DNA of 64,000 nt from the NCBI GenBank assembly GCA_035048495.1, contig CM068547.1:30077913-30141912 (forward strand), read 5' to 3'. A program made the translations under genes and the position numbers. Positions 37,430 to 50,127 of the stretch are shown here, piece after piece. Under the pieces are notes generated by a model, which made no database searches, was not told the origin of the DNA, and worked only from the letters and a program-made list of their open reading frames with translations. How positions within the stretch are numbered: the stretch's first letter is position 1; each line of letters starts with the position of its first letter. This DNA is from Euptelea pleiosperma (lineage: Eukaryota > Streptophyta > Magnoliopsida > Ranunculales > Eupteleaceae).

Positions 37430-40400
37430 GTACACCCTACCGTACACAACTATTTTAGTACATAATCTTATATATTATACACTATTGGCATCATTGTAAA
37501 ATTCTATAAAAGGGTTGTAACATAGTATATATCATAAAGTTACTAATATTGGAGTCGGACATGTGTCACCATGGGACACACATCCACATGTCCAAGCTTG
37601 GTGAGGTTTGGTTGGAATCTCAAGTGGTGACCCATTTTTTGAAAGCCAATGAAAGTGTAAAACAAGATATATATATAGAGAACAAAAAGTTTTTTTTTAT
37701 TTTATTTGTTGTTTATCTTTCTTTTTCTTGAATACCCTTGGCTGACCACATACTTACTATGGGCAGCACCTCCACATCTTTTCAAGATTTGGGAGGGCCC
37801 ACTAGACCCTTTGAGTTGACACCTATTAGTGGGAAAAAAAAAGAATTATATATATATGTAGATATACATACTTAGAATATGGACAACCAACTTGGAAAGA
37901 TTACCTCCACATTAGAAACACATTGACCAAGTCGTTGGCTGAGTTTGCACACATTTATTACTACCAAAGTAGTTAGGATGTGGGACCCATGGAAATCTAA
38001 ACATGGAGTTACAAAATCTGGAAATTCTACCTAAAACAGCCACATACCTACCCTAGTTGAGAGTATCCTCGACCTCCTCTTGACACCTAAGCTTCTAACC
38101 AACTAGGAAACACTAGTAGAAAACCCTATAGAATGGTGCTTACCATAATAGGCAGGAGGTACCTAACTAGGCATGCCATGTGTCATGAATATAGGTGAGA
38201 ATTCTTGGATTCTCCAATCGGTAACCATGTATAGATAGATGGGAGATGATTCAATGTAGAACACTTACCTATCCAGCACACACCTCATTAGACAACACCT
38301 GCCAAGAATAGAAACAAGTTTTGTAATTTAAACCTAGTGTTGACAAATCGTGTTGGGCATTTAAAACATTAAAACACTCAAAAACAAACTTAATCCTACC
38401 ACCGTTTCAACTTTCAAAAGAGAAAAACTTGAGTGAACTCTTAACGTTTCCACCATTGGAGCAACTCGTGGTGACTCCTAGAGATTGAGAAACGTTTTCT
38501 CAAAGAGAACCAACAAGGAAGAAACTTCTAAGAAGACACGGTCCAATTGCTACCTTGGAGATCAAGCACGCACATGACTCCATCTATTCTCATAGTGCCG
38601 AGATCGTTAGGAGCATTAATAGCGTCATCTTTCGCCATCTTCGATTCAAGAGGATCAATCAATAAGAAGGTAGGTACACTTCCTACTACTAAACGGATCG
38701 ATTATTTTACCCTTATAACATGTGATAGTCTTAGGTTTTAAAGTTCGAGATGAAGGGATAAATAATGAGCTTTAATACTAGATGCATGATTATATCGATA
38801 ATTATTTAATAACGGATCCTTCATGCATGAAATCCTTTGCAAGCGTACTCAATCATGATTTTACTTGATGCTAATACTATTATATTTGATGCATGTGTGG
38901 GGAAATGTTACGATTTGGTTAAGAGTAATGGATGCATCATGTGTATAAGAAGTGCTTCGGAATTTTATAATTAAGTAGGGCCCAGTGACCTTGGGTGAAA
39001 AAACCTGAACCCCTACAGAAGAGCTCTCGGACGAGCTATTCCCAGCGTGGGAAGGAGATGGAGACCTGGAGATGGGTTACGCATGAACTTTGTCAACCAA
39101 TGTCATATTGCATACGGCCATGATTGAGATTTCATGCATCGATTGTTGTTCCCTCTTTTAATATGTGTTTTACTGCCCATTGATGATATATGATTGTGAG
39201 TGTAAAGTAATGGATTCTCATTAGTGTTAGGAGTGTACGATGGTTTATCTATTGGGCCTCGGCTCACGGTGTTTACCAAACTTTCAGATCTTGTAGAGGA
39301 CGAGACAGATATCGGAGTTGATACACTTGACGAGGGCTATGATATCAGGGTGACTGATTAGGCGTTCGATGATGCCATTATGGAAAATGAAGATGCATAG
39401 ACTCTTTCATTTGATTCTTAGTAGATCTAAAACTTTAAGCATTATGTGAATGTAATAACTTGAATTACTACTTGGTAGTGGTAACTACGCGATGGATCAC
39501 CTTAATCCGGCACCATTAGGCCGCGAATTTTATCTTGATGACGTACGTTCGTGATGATTTTTTTATAGATGATATTTCATTCATATGACACTTATATGTT
39601 AAGATAATGGTGGTGAAAATTTCAAGAGCAATGGTTATGAGTACACATAAAATAACGTTGTTAAGCGATAAAATCGTTAGAACTTATATTGGACAGATTC
39701 TGTTTCGCTGACTTACAGTGCCTTTTTTGTTAGGAAGGTGATAGAACCAGACTTTTGAGAAAATAGATAAATCAAAGCTCGTTCTATCAGCTTTCCGAAA
39801 ATATAAGGTGCGTTATGAGATTCCATCTGTGCTGTCCTGGGAGACCAAAACACTATACCTATATTGATCCGGTCTGTACCTATGTTCCAGCTTACAGTAC
39901 CTTTATGACCCATTAGACTGTAGAATCTGACTTTGGCCCGAACAGAAACAATAATGTATTTTCTATTAGCTTTCTAGAAATGTCAAGTGCGTTGTATGGT
40001 TCAAATTGTGCTGTCCTAAGTGGCCAAATCACTAAACCTATATCAAACTAGTCTGGTTTTGTTTTCAGAATTAAGACACCATTTTCACATAGTAGACTAT
40101 AGAATCTAACCTTGGACAAAACAGGAAACTCGGAGATTATTGAATTAGCTTTCTGACAATATAAAATGTGTTAAGTGATTCAATCAGGGCTGACCTATAC
40201 AGTCAATTTACTATGCATAGGTCAGAATCGACTAAGTCAATAGACTTGGAAATACCAATTAATACCCCGATCTTAATTACCAAATTGGGATCTACCGTGT
40301 GACCCACTAATGTTTGAATTCATTTTTATAAACCAATGATTTATAGGTCAAATGCAGGGACTACTTTTATTGAAATTATTATTATGCTTCCGCTTAGTTT

Positions 40401-40641
40401 GGATAACATTCGTTTATACTTAATACATTAATTAATTGGCTTACGTGGTAGGTTACAAATGACCGACTCACTCATTAGTTAGATTGGCTTTAAGGACCAT
40501 CTTATTCTCATGTCAGGGTTCAGGCATGGGTCGACCCATGGATAATTATATTAGATCTAGGTGCCCGAATTCGGGGTGTAACAACTGTCATTTTACCAAT
40601 TTTTTGTAGAAAAGTCTACCATTTGACTGGGTGAGACCTAA
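37430..40641. other. Unclassified repeat-like DNA of the duplication spacer
   Basis: No conserved coding block was found. Positions 38990-40585 look LTR-like: GGCTCACGGTGTTTACC occurs near 39260, and GCCCGAATTCGGGGTGTAACA near 40563 resembles the start or end of gypsy LTRs (TGTAACACCCCGAATT read on the minus strand). No partner LTR or primer site was seen. Open frames at 38547, 39713 and 37549 have no motif. Confidence 0.4.
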
Positions 40642-42454
40642 TGATATTCACTCAAAAGTGCTTATTTTAAGCCATTATCCTTTTAGCGATGTCACATTCT
40701 CCTACATAAAATTTATCTTTTCATCAATTTTTCCATGTAAGAGTTTCTTCCATTGCGTAGAATACATTCTTTAGACGAAAATTAACTATTTGCATGAAAT
40801 ATAAGCATTTCGGATAGTCTAGTATCAAGCCATTTTAGTTGAATCTCATTACGCGTTTTTTCTCTCCCAGGAAACCTGATCGAACGATTCTCAAAACTGA
40901 CCAGCCCACAATCAACCACAGAAGCTTAATATCAGTACTTAAAGAGCCAACAGGCTATGACAAGAAGATATGGGCCAAGTACGGACAAAGCCAGAGGATC
41001 TCTGAGTCGATCCAAAAGAACCAAGAGAATGTAAGAGCTAAAGACCAAGAGAAGGGCCAACGTGTTAAAAGCTACACCAAATGACATCAAAAGTTAGCTT
41101 GCTTAATTGGTGAAGCTCATGAAGGAAAATGTAGAAGACCCAAGTTCAAGATCCTCCGCCAGTTCATTTTTATCTTTATTTTATTATTTTCTCTCTCATC
41201 TCTTTATCCCTCCATCAGATCTCTCTAACAGCCATCCAATTGTCCATCTACCATCCGATATCCTAACACCATTTGTCAACCATTCGATCGGCCATCCGAT
41301 CATCATTATCATCCTTCACCCCTTGGCCAGTCAAATCCCAACAATCCATTATCACTTCCTTCTAATTTAACGTCCTCATCGCCATCCCCTGATTTCACCT
41401 CAAACCCTCATCCATAAACCTATGGGCTCTCCAAACCCATCTCCACAAACCCATTCCACAACCTATGGGCTCTCACAAACCCACGACCTTAGCACAAGAG
41501 AGAAACGATCTTTACTAGACTGATTCTCCCTCCTCAATCCTTCCCATGTATCTATCAACAATCCCACATCTCACTCTAACCAACCAACAACTTCCTCTCA
41601 CTCTAACCAACCAACAACTTCCTCTCACTTATTTCTCAAGAGAAGGAATCTTCTCTCTCTTGATGCCTATTAGGGGCTCATGGCCTCTCTTGGAAAAGTT
41701 GGTTCCCTCCCCCTTCTAAAATCCTAACCTATTCTTCTCTAAGCCCCTTCTTTCTCTCACTCTCTCATTGAAGAGTAGGTAACTCTTCTCTTTGCTGTAG
41801 CCCTTCCCCTCTAGCGCCTCCAATCGTGACTACACGGACATTCACCATCCTTGGCCATGTCTCCAAGCAACCATCATCAGCTGCCATCATTTCTCCCTCT
41901 AAGGTGAAGATATCTTCTTCCCAAGGTAAGACATTGTCTCAAGGTTGTTTCATCCTCTCCTTTTCTCTTATCTCTCCTCACCTTCAGTTTCTCTCACTTC
42001 CAATTTCTCTCTCTCTCTAACCCTCTATTGCTTTCTCTCTCTCATTTTCATGCTTTGTAGATTAAATATTTTAATTGCATTCTAAATTAAGATCTTTGTT
42101 ATTTTTTTCAGTTCATGTAATTTGCAGTATTTTAATCAATAAAAATTCTCCCTTTTCATTTATTATATTTCTTTTCTATTTTATTTATGTTAATTAGTTG
42201 ATAAAAGTCACTCCAAAAGATTATTTTAAAATTCTCGATTATTAATGATCACTCTCACCGCTCCATTTATTCTGAGCATTTTCTGATTATTCTTGTTTCT
42301 TACTGTGCTAACTAATCCCAATTGTGGACGATATCCGACACGAGCCACTGTGCAAATCTGCTTATTTGCATATTAAGTGAACCAATTCAGAAAAATTACA
42401 GATAATGTTGAATCAAAGGGTTTCTGATCCAACGACATGGAAAACCCTAAATCA
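40642..42454 (+). mobile_element. Old, diverged family L solo LTR
   Basis: It begins TGATATTCACTCAAAAGTGC and ends at about CCCTAAATCA. The order of family landmarks is kept (CATTCTCCTAC, CTCATTACGCGTTTTTTCTC, CCGACACGAGCCACTGTGCA), but with many changes and a shorter length (1.8 kb). The flanks CCTAA and CCAAA differ at one base, as expected for an aged target duplication. Confidence 0.65.
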
Positions 42455-42842
42455 CCAAACCTAAACCAAATCGACTGATCATGGTTTGCAGCATGGTTTG
42501 CAATTCAGAGTGCAACAAAGATTGGAGTACGAGAAATGTTCAAATACAATTCGGGTTTGTCATTAAAAAATACGTTCAAAAATTTGACAAAAATAGTTTA
42601 AAATAAAATAAAACAAAAAGCAAAATATTGACAACTTTTTTTGTCTCATTAATGAATTTTCATGTTCAAAACTAAATAATCTTGAAATAATTCAGAAAAA
42701 TTCATGAATTATTCAAGAATAATTCGATGATGTTCAAAAAATTGTGAATTTTTCCAAACCTTTGATGAGGACTTTGCATGTTCGTTTCTTTTCTAATAAT
42801 TCATACAACTCATGAATTATTTTCTTGAATAATTCAAGAATT
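42455..42842. other. AT-rich spacer without recognised feature
   Basis: About 390 bp of sequence rich in TTCATGAATTATTC-type words between the old solo LTR and the right duplication arm. I see no gene and no repeat family. Confidence 0.5.
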
Positions 42843-45273
42843 TACTAACTATGGTTTTGCAGTACCTTGATGACCCGGGAAAGAACTAGATGTCACCTAG
42901 ACAGGTGGCACACTCTCTCAACCCCACTGATTGATGATCGTTAGGCCCACCCCCTGATGGACATAAACACCAAAAATCAGCCTAATTGTTGAGTTCTAGC
43001 TGTTAGATTCAAGCTTTGGATTTGAGCATTTGTTTTAGTCATGCTATATATTCCACGAATAACAGGAAAAAAATGTGCGGTTGAGGGCATTGACCATTTG
43101 ATTCAAGAGATCCACACAGTTATTGCCTCGTGATCTGTGTTACTCTTGAATATAATGGTCAGTGGCCTCAAAACCGCACATATTGTCCATTTATCCATGG
43201 GATAACATTTTCCTTTTTTTTACAGGCACATGAATTTAATAGTTAGAAGTCAACAATCAGGCTGATTTCTGGTGTGTAGGTCCACTAAGATGTGATAAAC
43301 ATTCGTGTGCCTAAAAGAGTGATCCACGTGGCATTTTGAAAAGGGGGACTTCAAACTTTGAATTACGAAGGATTGTAAAAAAAATTTCCAATAGGATTTT
43401 GAATCCACGTTTATGGGTGGATAAGGCTTAGAGAGGAGAAGGCGCATGGGTAGCTGAAGGTCCAACCGTTTGGACACCCTTACACGTTGTTAAGGAAACT
43501 CTCCAATGGTCAAGCGAAAGCCCACAAGAGTTGAATTCAACCACTCTATTATCCTAAAATCAATTTATATGTGCATGGGTCAAATTGGTTGGCTCCAACC
43601 CACGAATACACCATAAATTAAGTTTATTTTAATGGTATTATAGTAATATTAAATTATAGTTAGTAAATGAATATCATTGGAAAGATCTCAGCAAATGTTT
43701 TATAACGGTACCATTTTTTTACTTTAAAATCAATTACTGGATTTGAAGATACGAATGCTTTCAATAATTTTCAAAGAAAAAGTTGACGATTTATATTTGT
43801 AAAAGAGGAAATTTTGTGAAATTTAACATTTTTTCCATGTACGTATTCTTTCCTATCAGTAATTAACCTAGAAAATGAAAATATTTTGATAATTTTGCAA
43901 AATTTATTTCTTTGTGTTGTACTAACAAAATGTCTCAAAAAATGAAAACTGTCCCACAAGATCTCACATGTATCTTGTAAAGAATATTTTCATATTCTAG
44001 TTTAGCAAAGATTCTGTGTGACATAAAACATTCTTGTAACCATTCCTACGAGCATCAGGGTAGTGTTGAAGATCTTGTGGTACACATACTTCGCCGACTA
44101 CGTAAAGACAAAAAGATAGAGACTGCAAGAATCAGATGGTTGACGACAGGAGTCATCTAAGTAATTGCTCATTTGTCGGTTATAGATCGTGTACGCTCGC
44201 TTAGGAAGGTAAGTGACTTAGGCTCCATAGGAATAGTTTAAAATGAATAAAATATAATGGTCAAATATAGTCAATGGACAAATCCAAAACTAAGTCAAGA
44301 ATGTTGACTTCTAGGAAAGTCCAATCGATTGGACCTTATAGGCCAATCAATTGGAGACCTCTGTGAAATCGATTGGACCTTACGAGATATAACTTTATTG
44401 AAGCCCAATCGATTGGAGACCTCTATGAAATCGATTGGAGCTTTTAGGACAGAAACTGATATAAGTCTGATCGATTGGACTTGGTACAATCGATTGGATT
44501 TACGAAGGAAAAACTCGTCTGTACAAGCCCAGTCGATTGGACCCAGAGTACAATCGATTGGGCTTCACACAGCTTGAGTCTTTTCAGATCCAAAATTCTA
44601 GTTTCTACTTCCTCCACTTTCAAAAAGACTCTGGGCTAGGAATTCTATAAATATAACCCCTTTCTAGACTTAATAGACACACATTGGATTACAGAGAATA
44701 GAGTTTTAATTATCAGAGTATCCATTTGAAGAGCAAAAAGCTTTTAGTTTTTATTAATATCTTGTGAACTTTTTCCTCTTCTTGATCACAGCTAAGAGCT
44801 TGATCCATTACTCAGCTTAGGTCTTTCACATAGATATCTGACCTAGTAGCCTGAGAATATAAGTGTGACTCAACACCTTTTGAGCAACTTGGGGTTCAGG
44901 GTGTACTGAATCCTTCACCTTCAGTAGAGGCTTGAGAGTTGAGAATTAAGATCGGAGTAGCTGATCGAATGTGGGTTTAGGGAGTACCAAACTGAATAAG
45001 TGGACAAGGCTTCTTGGCTGGGAGGGTGTGCATGGATTTGTAGCGTTGATTCAAAGGGCGTGGATGCATCGACAATAGGCCTTGGCTAAGGTTGGAAGGT
45101 GCATTGGTAACTATGCTGCATAGGTAACCTTTGTTTCGTTTAAGTTTCCAGTTAATGATACTTTCCATCTGGACGTGTCGAGTTTTTTTTGGCTAAGGTT
45201 CTCACGTAAAGGCTCTTTGTCTTATGGATGTTTGAATGTTGTTCTGCTAATTATTTTGATTAACTCAAATGAC
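42843..45273. repeat. Right arm of the large inverted duplication
   Basis: Inverted copy of 34331-36807. It holds the first 1.3 kb of the plus-strand Copia LTR (from 43976) and the shared flank 42843-43975. Small substitutions and indels separate the arms, but alignment can be followed by eye throughout. The spacer between the arms is 6.0 kb. Confidence 0.85.
44646..44653 (+). promoter_or_regulatory. TATA box of the Copia LTR
   Basis: TATAAATA in TTCTATAAATATAACCCC, about 80 nt downstream of the last CCAATCGATTGG palindrome. The minus-strand sister LTR keeps the same arrangement (about 34951-34961). Confidence 0.55.
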
Positions 45274-45337
45274 AAAAATATAATATACCATGAAAGTATA
45301 TTTGATTTAAGTCGGTTGTGATAATCTTTTTATCAAT

Positions 45338-48300
45338 TGATATTCGATCAAAAGTGCTTATTTTAAGCAATTATCCTGTTAGCGTTATTGCATTCTCCTA
45401 CATAAAATGCTCTATTTATCTACTTTTCTACGTAATAGTCTCTTCTGTTGCGTAAAACACATTTTTCTGGACGAAATGGTATATTTGCATGCATTAAACA
45501 CATTTTCGGAAGTCTAGATATGAAGTCATTCTGATAGAGTCTCATTACGCGCTTCTTCTGTCGCAGAAAACCCCGATGGGACGATTCTCGAGACTTGTGG
45601 GCCCAAATCGATCATGAAAGCCCATTATCAAAGCTTAAAGAGCCCACATGCTATGACTAGAAGATATGGGCCAAATATGGGCTGAATAAGAGGACCAAAA
45701 AGCTGGCCCAAAGAACGAAGAGAGTAGGAGAGCCAATGACCAAGAGACGGACCAAAGCGTTTAAAGCCACATGAGTCAGCAAAGAATGATGGTCGACTCT
45801 ACTGGAGAAGCGTGAGGATGGTCACAGTGAAGACCAGGGTTCCAGACCCTCCGCCAGTGCTTTTCTCTCTATTTTCTGATACTTTCTCTCTCATCTCTCC
45901 TTATTCTCTCTCTCTCTTCATCTCTCGGTCCTCGAATCTACTGACCTAACCCCAGAACTCCTGTCCATCGGCTCTATCTCATCTCCCTTAGCTTTCTGAC
46001 CGTTGATCTTCCATCGGACCGTTGGATCTTCAATCGGACCGTTGGATCTATCTAGATCCGTCGATCTACCAATCTGGGTCCCAATCAAGTCACCATCCAT
46101 CCGATCGCCATCAGACTGTCTGTCACATCATCTTGTGAGACAATGGACATCATCAATCCATATGGGCCAGTAGCCGGGCCCATCATCATCGACCCGCTGT
46201 CCGACCAGTTAGTGGACCCCGTGAATTTCCAAATAATTCTAATTAAATTTTAAAAAAATGGAGGGTCCACTAAATGGGGAGATTCCTCATAGAAAAGTAG
46301 TGTTTTACTTAAAAAAAAAAAAAAAAAAAAAATATTTTTCTTATTTTTTTTATTTTCAAAAATCCCCTATTTCCATTAAAGGAAATAGGGAAGCTTTAAA
46401 AGGGGAGAAGAGAGGGTTCGAAACCCTAATCTCCAAACCCCTCTCCTCCTCTCCTTCCCCCAACGGCTTTTCCTTCTTCCCCTTCTCCTTCTTTCCCTCT
46501 CTTTTGGCCGGAGTCTCACCTTCTTCTTCATCTTCTTCACGTTTTCACCAGGCTGCAACTCCGGCCATCAACAACGTCTTCCTCTCCGGTTCACTCACCG
46601 GGTCTGTGCACCTACAACCTTCACCAAATCAGCAAGAAACCAGCACATCCCAACGGACAGATCTTCATCACGTGCTGCCCTTCTCCATCGGGTTGCTCAT
46701 CACAATCTCCATTGACGGAGCTCCGGTGATCTGCAAATTCTGATCTTTTTCACGGATCTCCACCGGACTGGATCTCTCCCGTGCGCACCATATTTGTGCT
46801 TCAACCAGCAAGGCTCCCATGCTCCACCACCCCTTGCTGCTGCAACCGTTTCAAAGATTACCGGAGTTGCAGGTTGCAACTCCGGCGATCTCCATTGCAG
46901 CCAGCCACCGTTTTCTCTCTTCCAGCACCTCGCCATCTCCTGCAGCACCGCCCCAATGATGGCTGCTCTTCATCACTCCACCTCGAGTTGTAGGTCCGCC
47001 TGCGACCTCTCTAACGCTTCCACCAGCAAACCAGCCACCACCTCATTAATCCTACACGGTGGCTGTTTCCCAACAGCCACCACCGTCTTTCATCCTCCCT
47101 TCCTCTTTCACCAAACCACCAAGGAGAAAATCAGAAAGAAAGGAAGGAGGAGAAGAGAAAAAGAGAACGAAAAAAAAAAAAATAAAAAAAATAAAAAGGT
47201 ATGAGTTGCTGTTACCGTCCGCTTCCCACCTACTACTGACCACCATTAAAACCGCCCGGAGAAGCTTCTTCGGCGACTCATAGATCTACTGCCCCCCCAC
47301 CTACTGGTGTACCCCTCATCTCTATCAAAAAGCGGCACCGTGCGCCACTCAGGTAAGTTCCAGAAACTCCACCACGCTGCCATGCACAACCACTTCGCCG
47401 CCGGTAACTAGTAGGTTCTATGTTCCTGGCCATCCAATAGAGTTCCATCCGTGCTACTCCATGCACGATCCAGATCAGGGTGCACTCCTCCAAGGCCGTG
47501 ACTCACCGTTAGAAGCTTGCATCTCCAGATCTGAACCACAACATTTGTCGGTGGCTCATCCACTTGCAGGTCCTCTCCATGCTGTTGGAGATTACCTTCA
47601 TCATCGTACTTACCATTGGGAAGTGAAGACCGGCAAATTCCCCACCATTTGCTGCCTATATCGCCACCACTTCATGCTTCACCACCATTCTTGGCCGAAA
47701 AACCACCAATCAACACCATGTCAGTTCACCTTTGGCAGTCCAACCTCACCCATTCATTGATGGCTGATATCCGGCTCACCACTCTGGTAAGTTACATGGT
47801 GAGCGTTTTCTTTCTTCTCTCTATATTTTCTCTCTCTAGAGTTAGATTATCTCTAGAGATCCCCAGGCTGATCGCCTTTTTGCACCACTGACTCCGTTCG
47901 GTGAATGCAAGAGGGTGAGTTTTTCTCTCACCTCTACCTTGTCGGCCGGTAAATGACCGAGGTGTGAAAAATCTCTCTCTACCTTCTTCCTCTCTCTCTA
48001 AAATCTCTTTTTACATGCTTTCTTACATGCTTTCTAGAATAGATTTACCGCTTTATTTATTTCTGTCATTTATTTCATGTAAGCAACAGTTTGATTAATG
48101 CAATTTGATTTCGATAATTTTAGTCTTCTCTGGATCTTATTTGGATGTGTTTTAAATCGACTCGCCCTTCTCATCTCTTCCATCATTCTCCTTTTTCTCT
48201 TGTATATTATCTATCATTTTATGTTCTTATTCGCGCTAATCCGACTAATCCCGAGTGCGGATCGACATCCGACACGAATCCCTATACAAAAGTTCATATT

Positions 48301-48385
48301 TTACAGGTTAAAAGTCTCGGATAATTACAAATATTGTTGAAGTTAGGGTTTCCGTAACCAACGACGCGGAAAAAACCTACTTTCA
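45338..48385 (+). mobile_element. Family L solo LTR inside the Copia 5' LTR
   Basis: It begins TGATATTCGATC and ends CCTACTTTCA, with a perfect TCAAT target duplication (45333-45337 and 48386-48390). Length is 3048 bp. Its 3' third (47860-48385) is nearly identical to the copy in the Tat integrase (30280-30798), so the two are closely related. Open frames inside are low-complexity and not supported. Confidence 0.88.
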
Positions 48386-48523
48386 TCAATCAACTAAGGC
48401 ATGTGAGTTTATCCCCTTACCTAGACCAATAAATTTGTGATAAGTTAGATTAATTTTTGAATACCTAATCACCCCCCCCTTCTACGTATCTTGAGTAAAA
48501 TATAATGGGCAGGTAATTTCAAT

Positions 48524-48535
48524 TGGTATCAGAGC
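48524..48535 (+). other. Copia primer binding site (initiator tRNA-Met)
   Basis: TGGTATCAGAGC is the standard plant Copia primer site, complementary to the 3' end of initiator methionine tRNA. It starts two bases after the LTR end. Confidence 0.9.
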
Positions 48536-48619
48536 GGGTTATTCTATTAAAGGTTTAATCACCTGAATTTAGATTCTTGCAAAACCAGTCCATTTTCTTT
48601 ATTTATCAAGATACGAAGA

Positions 48620-50127
48620 GAAGGTGGAAACACATCTAGACCTCCATTGTTTGATGGAGAAGACTATGCCTATTGGAAGGCAATGATAAGGGCTTATCTA
48701 AATTCTATTGATGAAAGAGTCTGGATGGCAGTAATGGATGGTCGGTCACCACCCACAATGACTATAGGAGAGAAAATTATTCTCAAACCTAAAGTCGACT
48801 ATAGCAAAGATGACATAGACCAGTGTTGTCTGAACAGCAAAGGGCTAAATACCATTTTTAATGTTGTAGATAGGAAACAATTTTAAAGAATTTCTACCTG
48901 CACTTTGGCCAAAGAGGCATGCGACATTCTCAAAGTCACCCATGAAGGAACGTCAGCAGTCAAAATTTCTAAACTGCAAATGCTGACTACTAAATTCGAA
49001 TCCATGAGAATAGATGAGAATGACACATTCACTGAGTTCTATGCCAAACTCAGTGATATTGTAAACTCTGCCCACAACGGGTGAAAGCATTCCTGAACCC
49101 CAAGTGGTTAAGAAGATTTTGAGATCTACTTGATAGGTTTCAAGCTCAGGTAACGGCTATTGAGGAGAGCAAGGATGTTGACACTCTCAAAATTGATGAG
49201 CTGGTTGGATCTCTACAAACTTACGAGATGAATTTAAGATAACCAAAGAAATCAAAGGGAATAGCCCTTAAAGTTTTCGAAGCTTAGGACTCAAAGTCAG
49301 ATGTTGACTCTAAAGTAGAAATGACATTATTTGTCAAAAAGTTTTTTCGTTCTAAAAATGATAGATTTAAGAACAATAAATCTTTTGATAAATATAAAGA
49401 ACATGCCGAACCTCGTGAGAGATGTAGCAGAAGTGAAAGGACCCCAAGGGAAAGTTGCTTAAGCGAGCTCCAATGTTTCAGATGTCAGGGGTTTGGTCAC
49501 TTTGTAAATGTTTGCCCTAACAAAGAAGAATATAAAGGCAAGGCCAAAGCCTTTAATGCCACATGGAATGAAGAATCAAAAGATCATTCTGATGATTCTA
49601 ATGACAATGAAAAGACTGACAAGTATACAACTTTTGTTGCTCAGTTTGATAGTCCCTATGGATCTCATGGACAATTCAAGAAAAATGATGATGAGAGTTC
49701 GAAAGACTCTTATAATAGGGACTCAGCTGACTCGGCAGTTGGTATGAAACAATTGTACGAGGAATCAATAAAATTCATTAAGGCAAATCGAGTCTTTTCT
49801 AAAAGAGTTAAATGTCTTGACTCTGAAAATGTAGCCTTATTGATTGACACTGAAAAATTAAAAGTGTCAATTATGGGTTTAGAACAAGAGAAGGAGTCTC
49901 TATTAAAAAGGAACAGGTCACTGGAATGTGAATTCCAAACTTGTATGACACATAAGGAATCCATAGAGAACGAGCTTCTCAAAACTAAAAGGGATGTGTC
50001 AGGATTCTCATCAAGTCTACAAAGCTTGATGAGATTTTACAAGTGGAAAAAGTCTACGGAGACAAACATGGTTTGGGTTACAAACCAAATCAAGTCAGAA
50101 AAAGGGTCTACTTCCAAGATGACTTTT
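48620..50127 (+). pseudogene. Copia gag, 5' part, interrupted
   Basis: It starts with RPPLFDGEDYAYWKAMIRAY, the DUF4219-type opening of Copia gag. The UBN2 region follows (TLAKEACDILKVTHEGTSAV, SKLQMLTTKFES). The CCHC zinc knuckle reads CFRCQGFGHFVNVCP at about 49471-49515, and a coiled coil follows (MGLEQEKESLLKRNRSL). No ATG is visible at the expected start. A TAA stands at 48884, and a frameshift lies between about 49075 and 49320. The second half (49321-50127) is open. It is cut at 50127 by the family L full-length element. The gag type with a long coiled-coil tail suggests a Sirevirus (inference). Confidence 0.8.

Larger units (their letters stand above)
43976..48521 (+). repeat. 5' LTR of plus-strand Copia element, split by a solo LTR
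   Basis: It begins TGTAAAGAATATTTTCATA (43976) and ends GGTAATTTCA (48521), two bases before a methionine-tRNA primer site. Removing the nested family L LTR and one target duplicate leaves about 1.49 kb. It has a CCAATCGATTGG cluster at 44320-44565, followed by a TATA box at 44646. Confidence 0.8.

Noticed and set aside
34331..45273. Treating the inverted arms as terminal inverted repeats of a giant DNA transposon
   Set aside because: The arms contain a Copia LTR at the same internal position, and the right arm continues seamlessly into the rest of the Copia LTR and gag. A segmental inverted duplication explains this better. No transposase was seen in the spacer.
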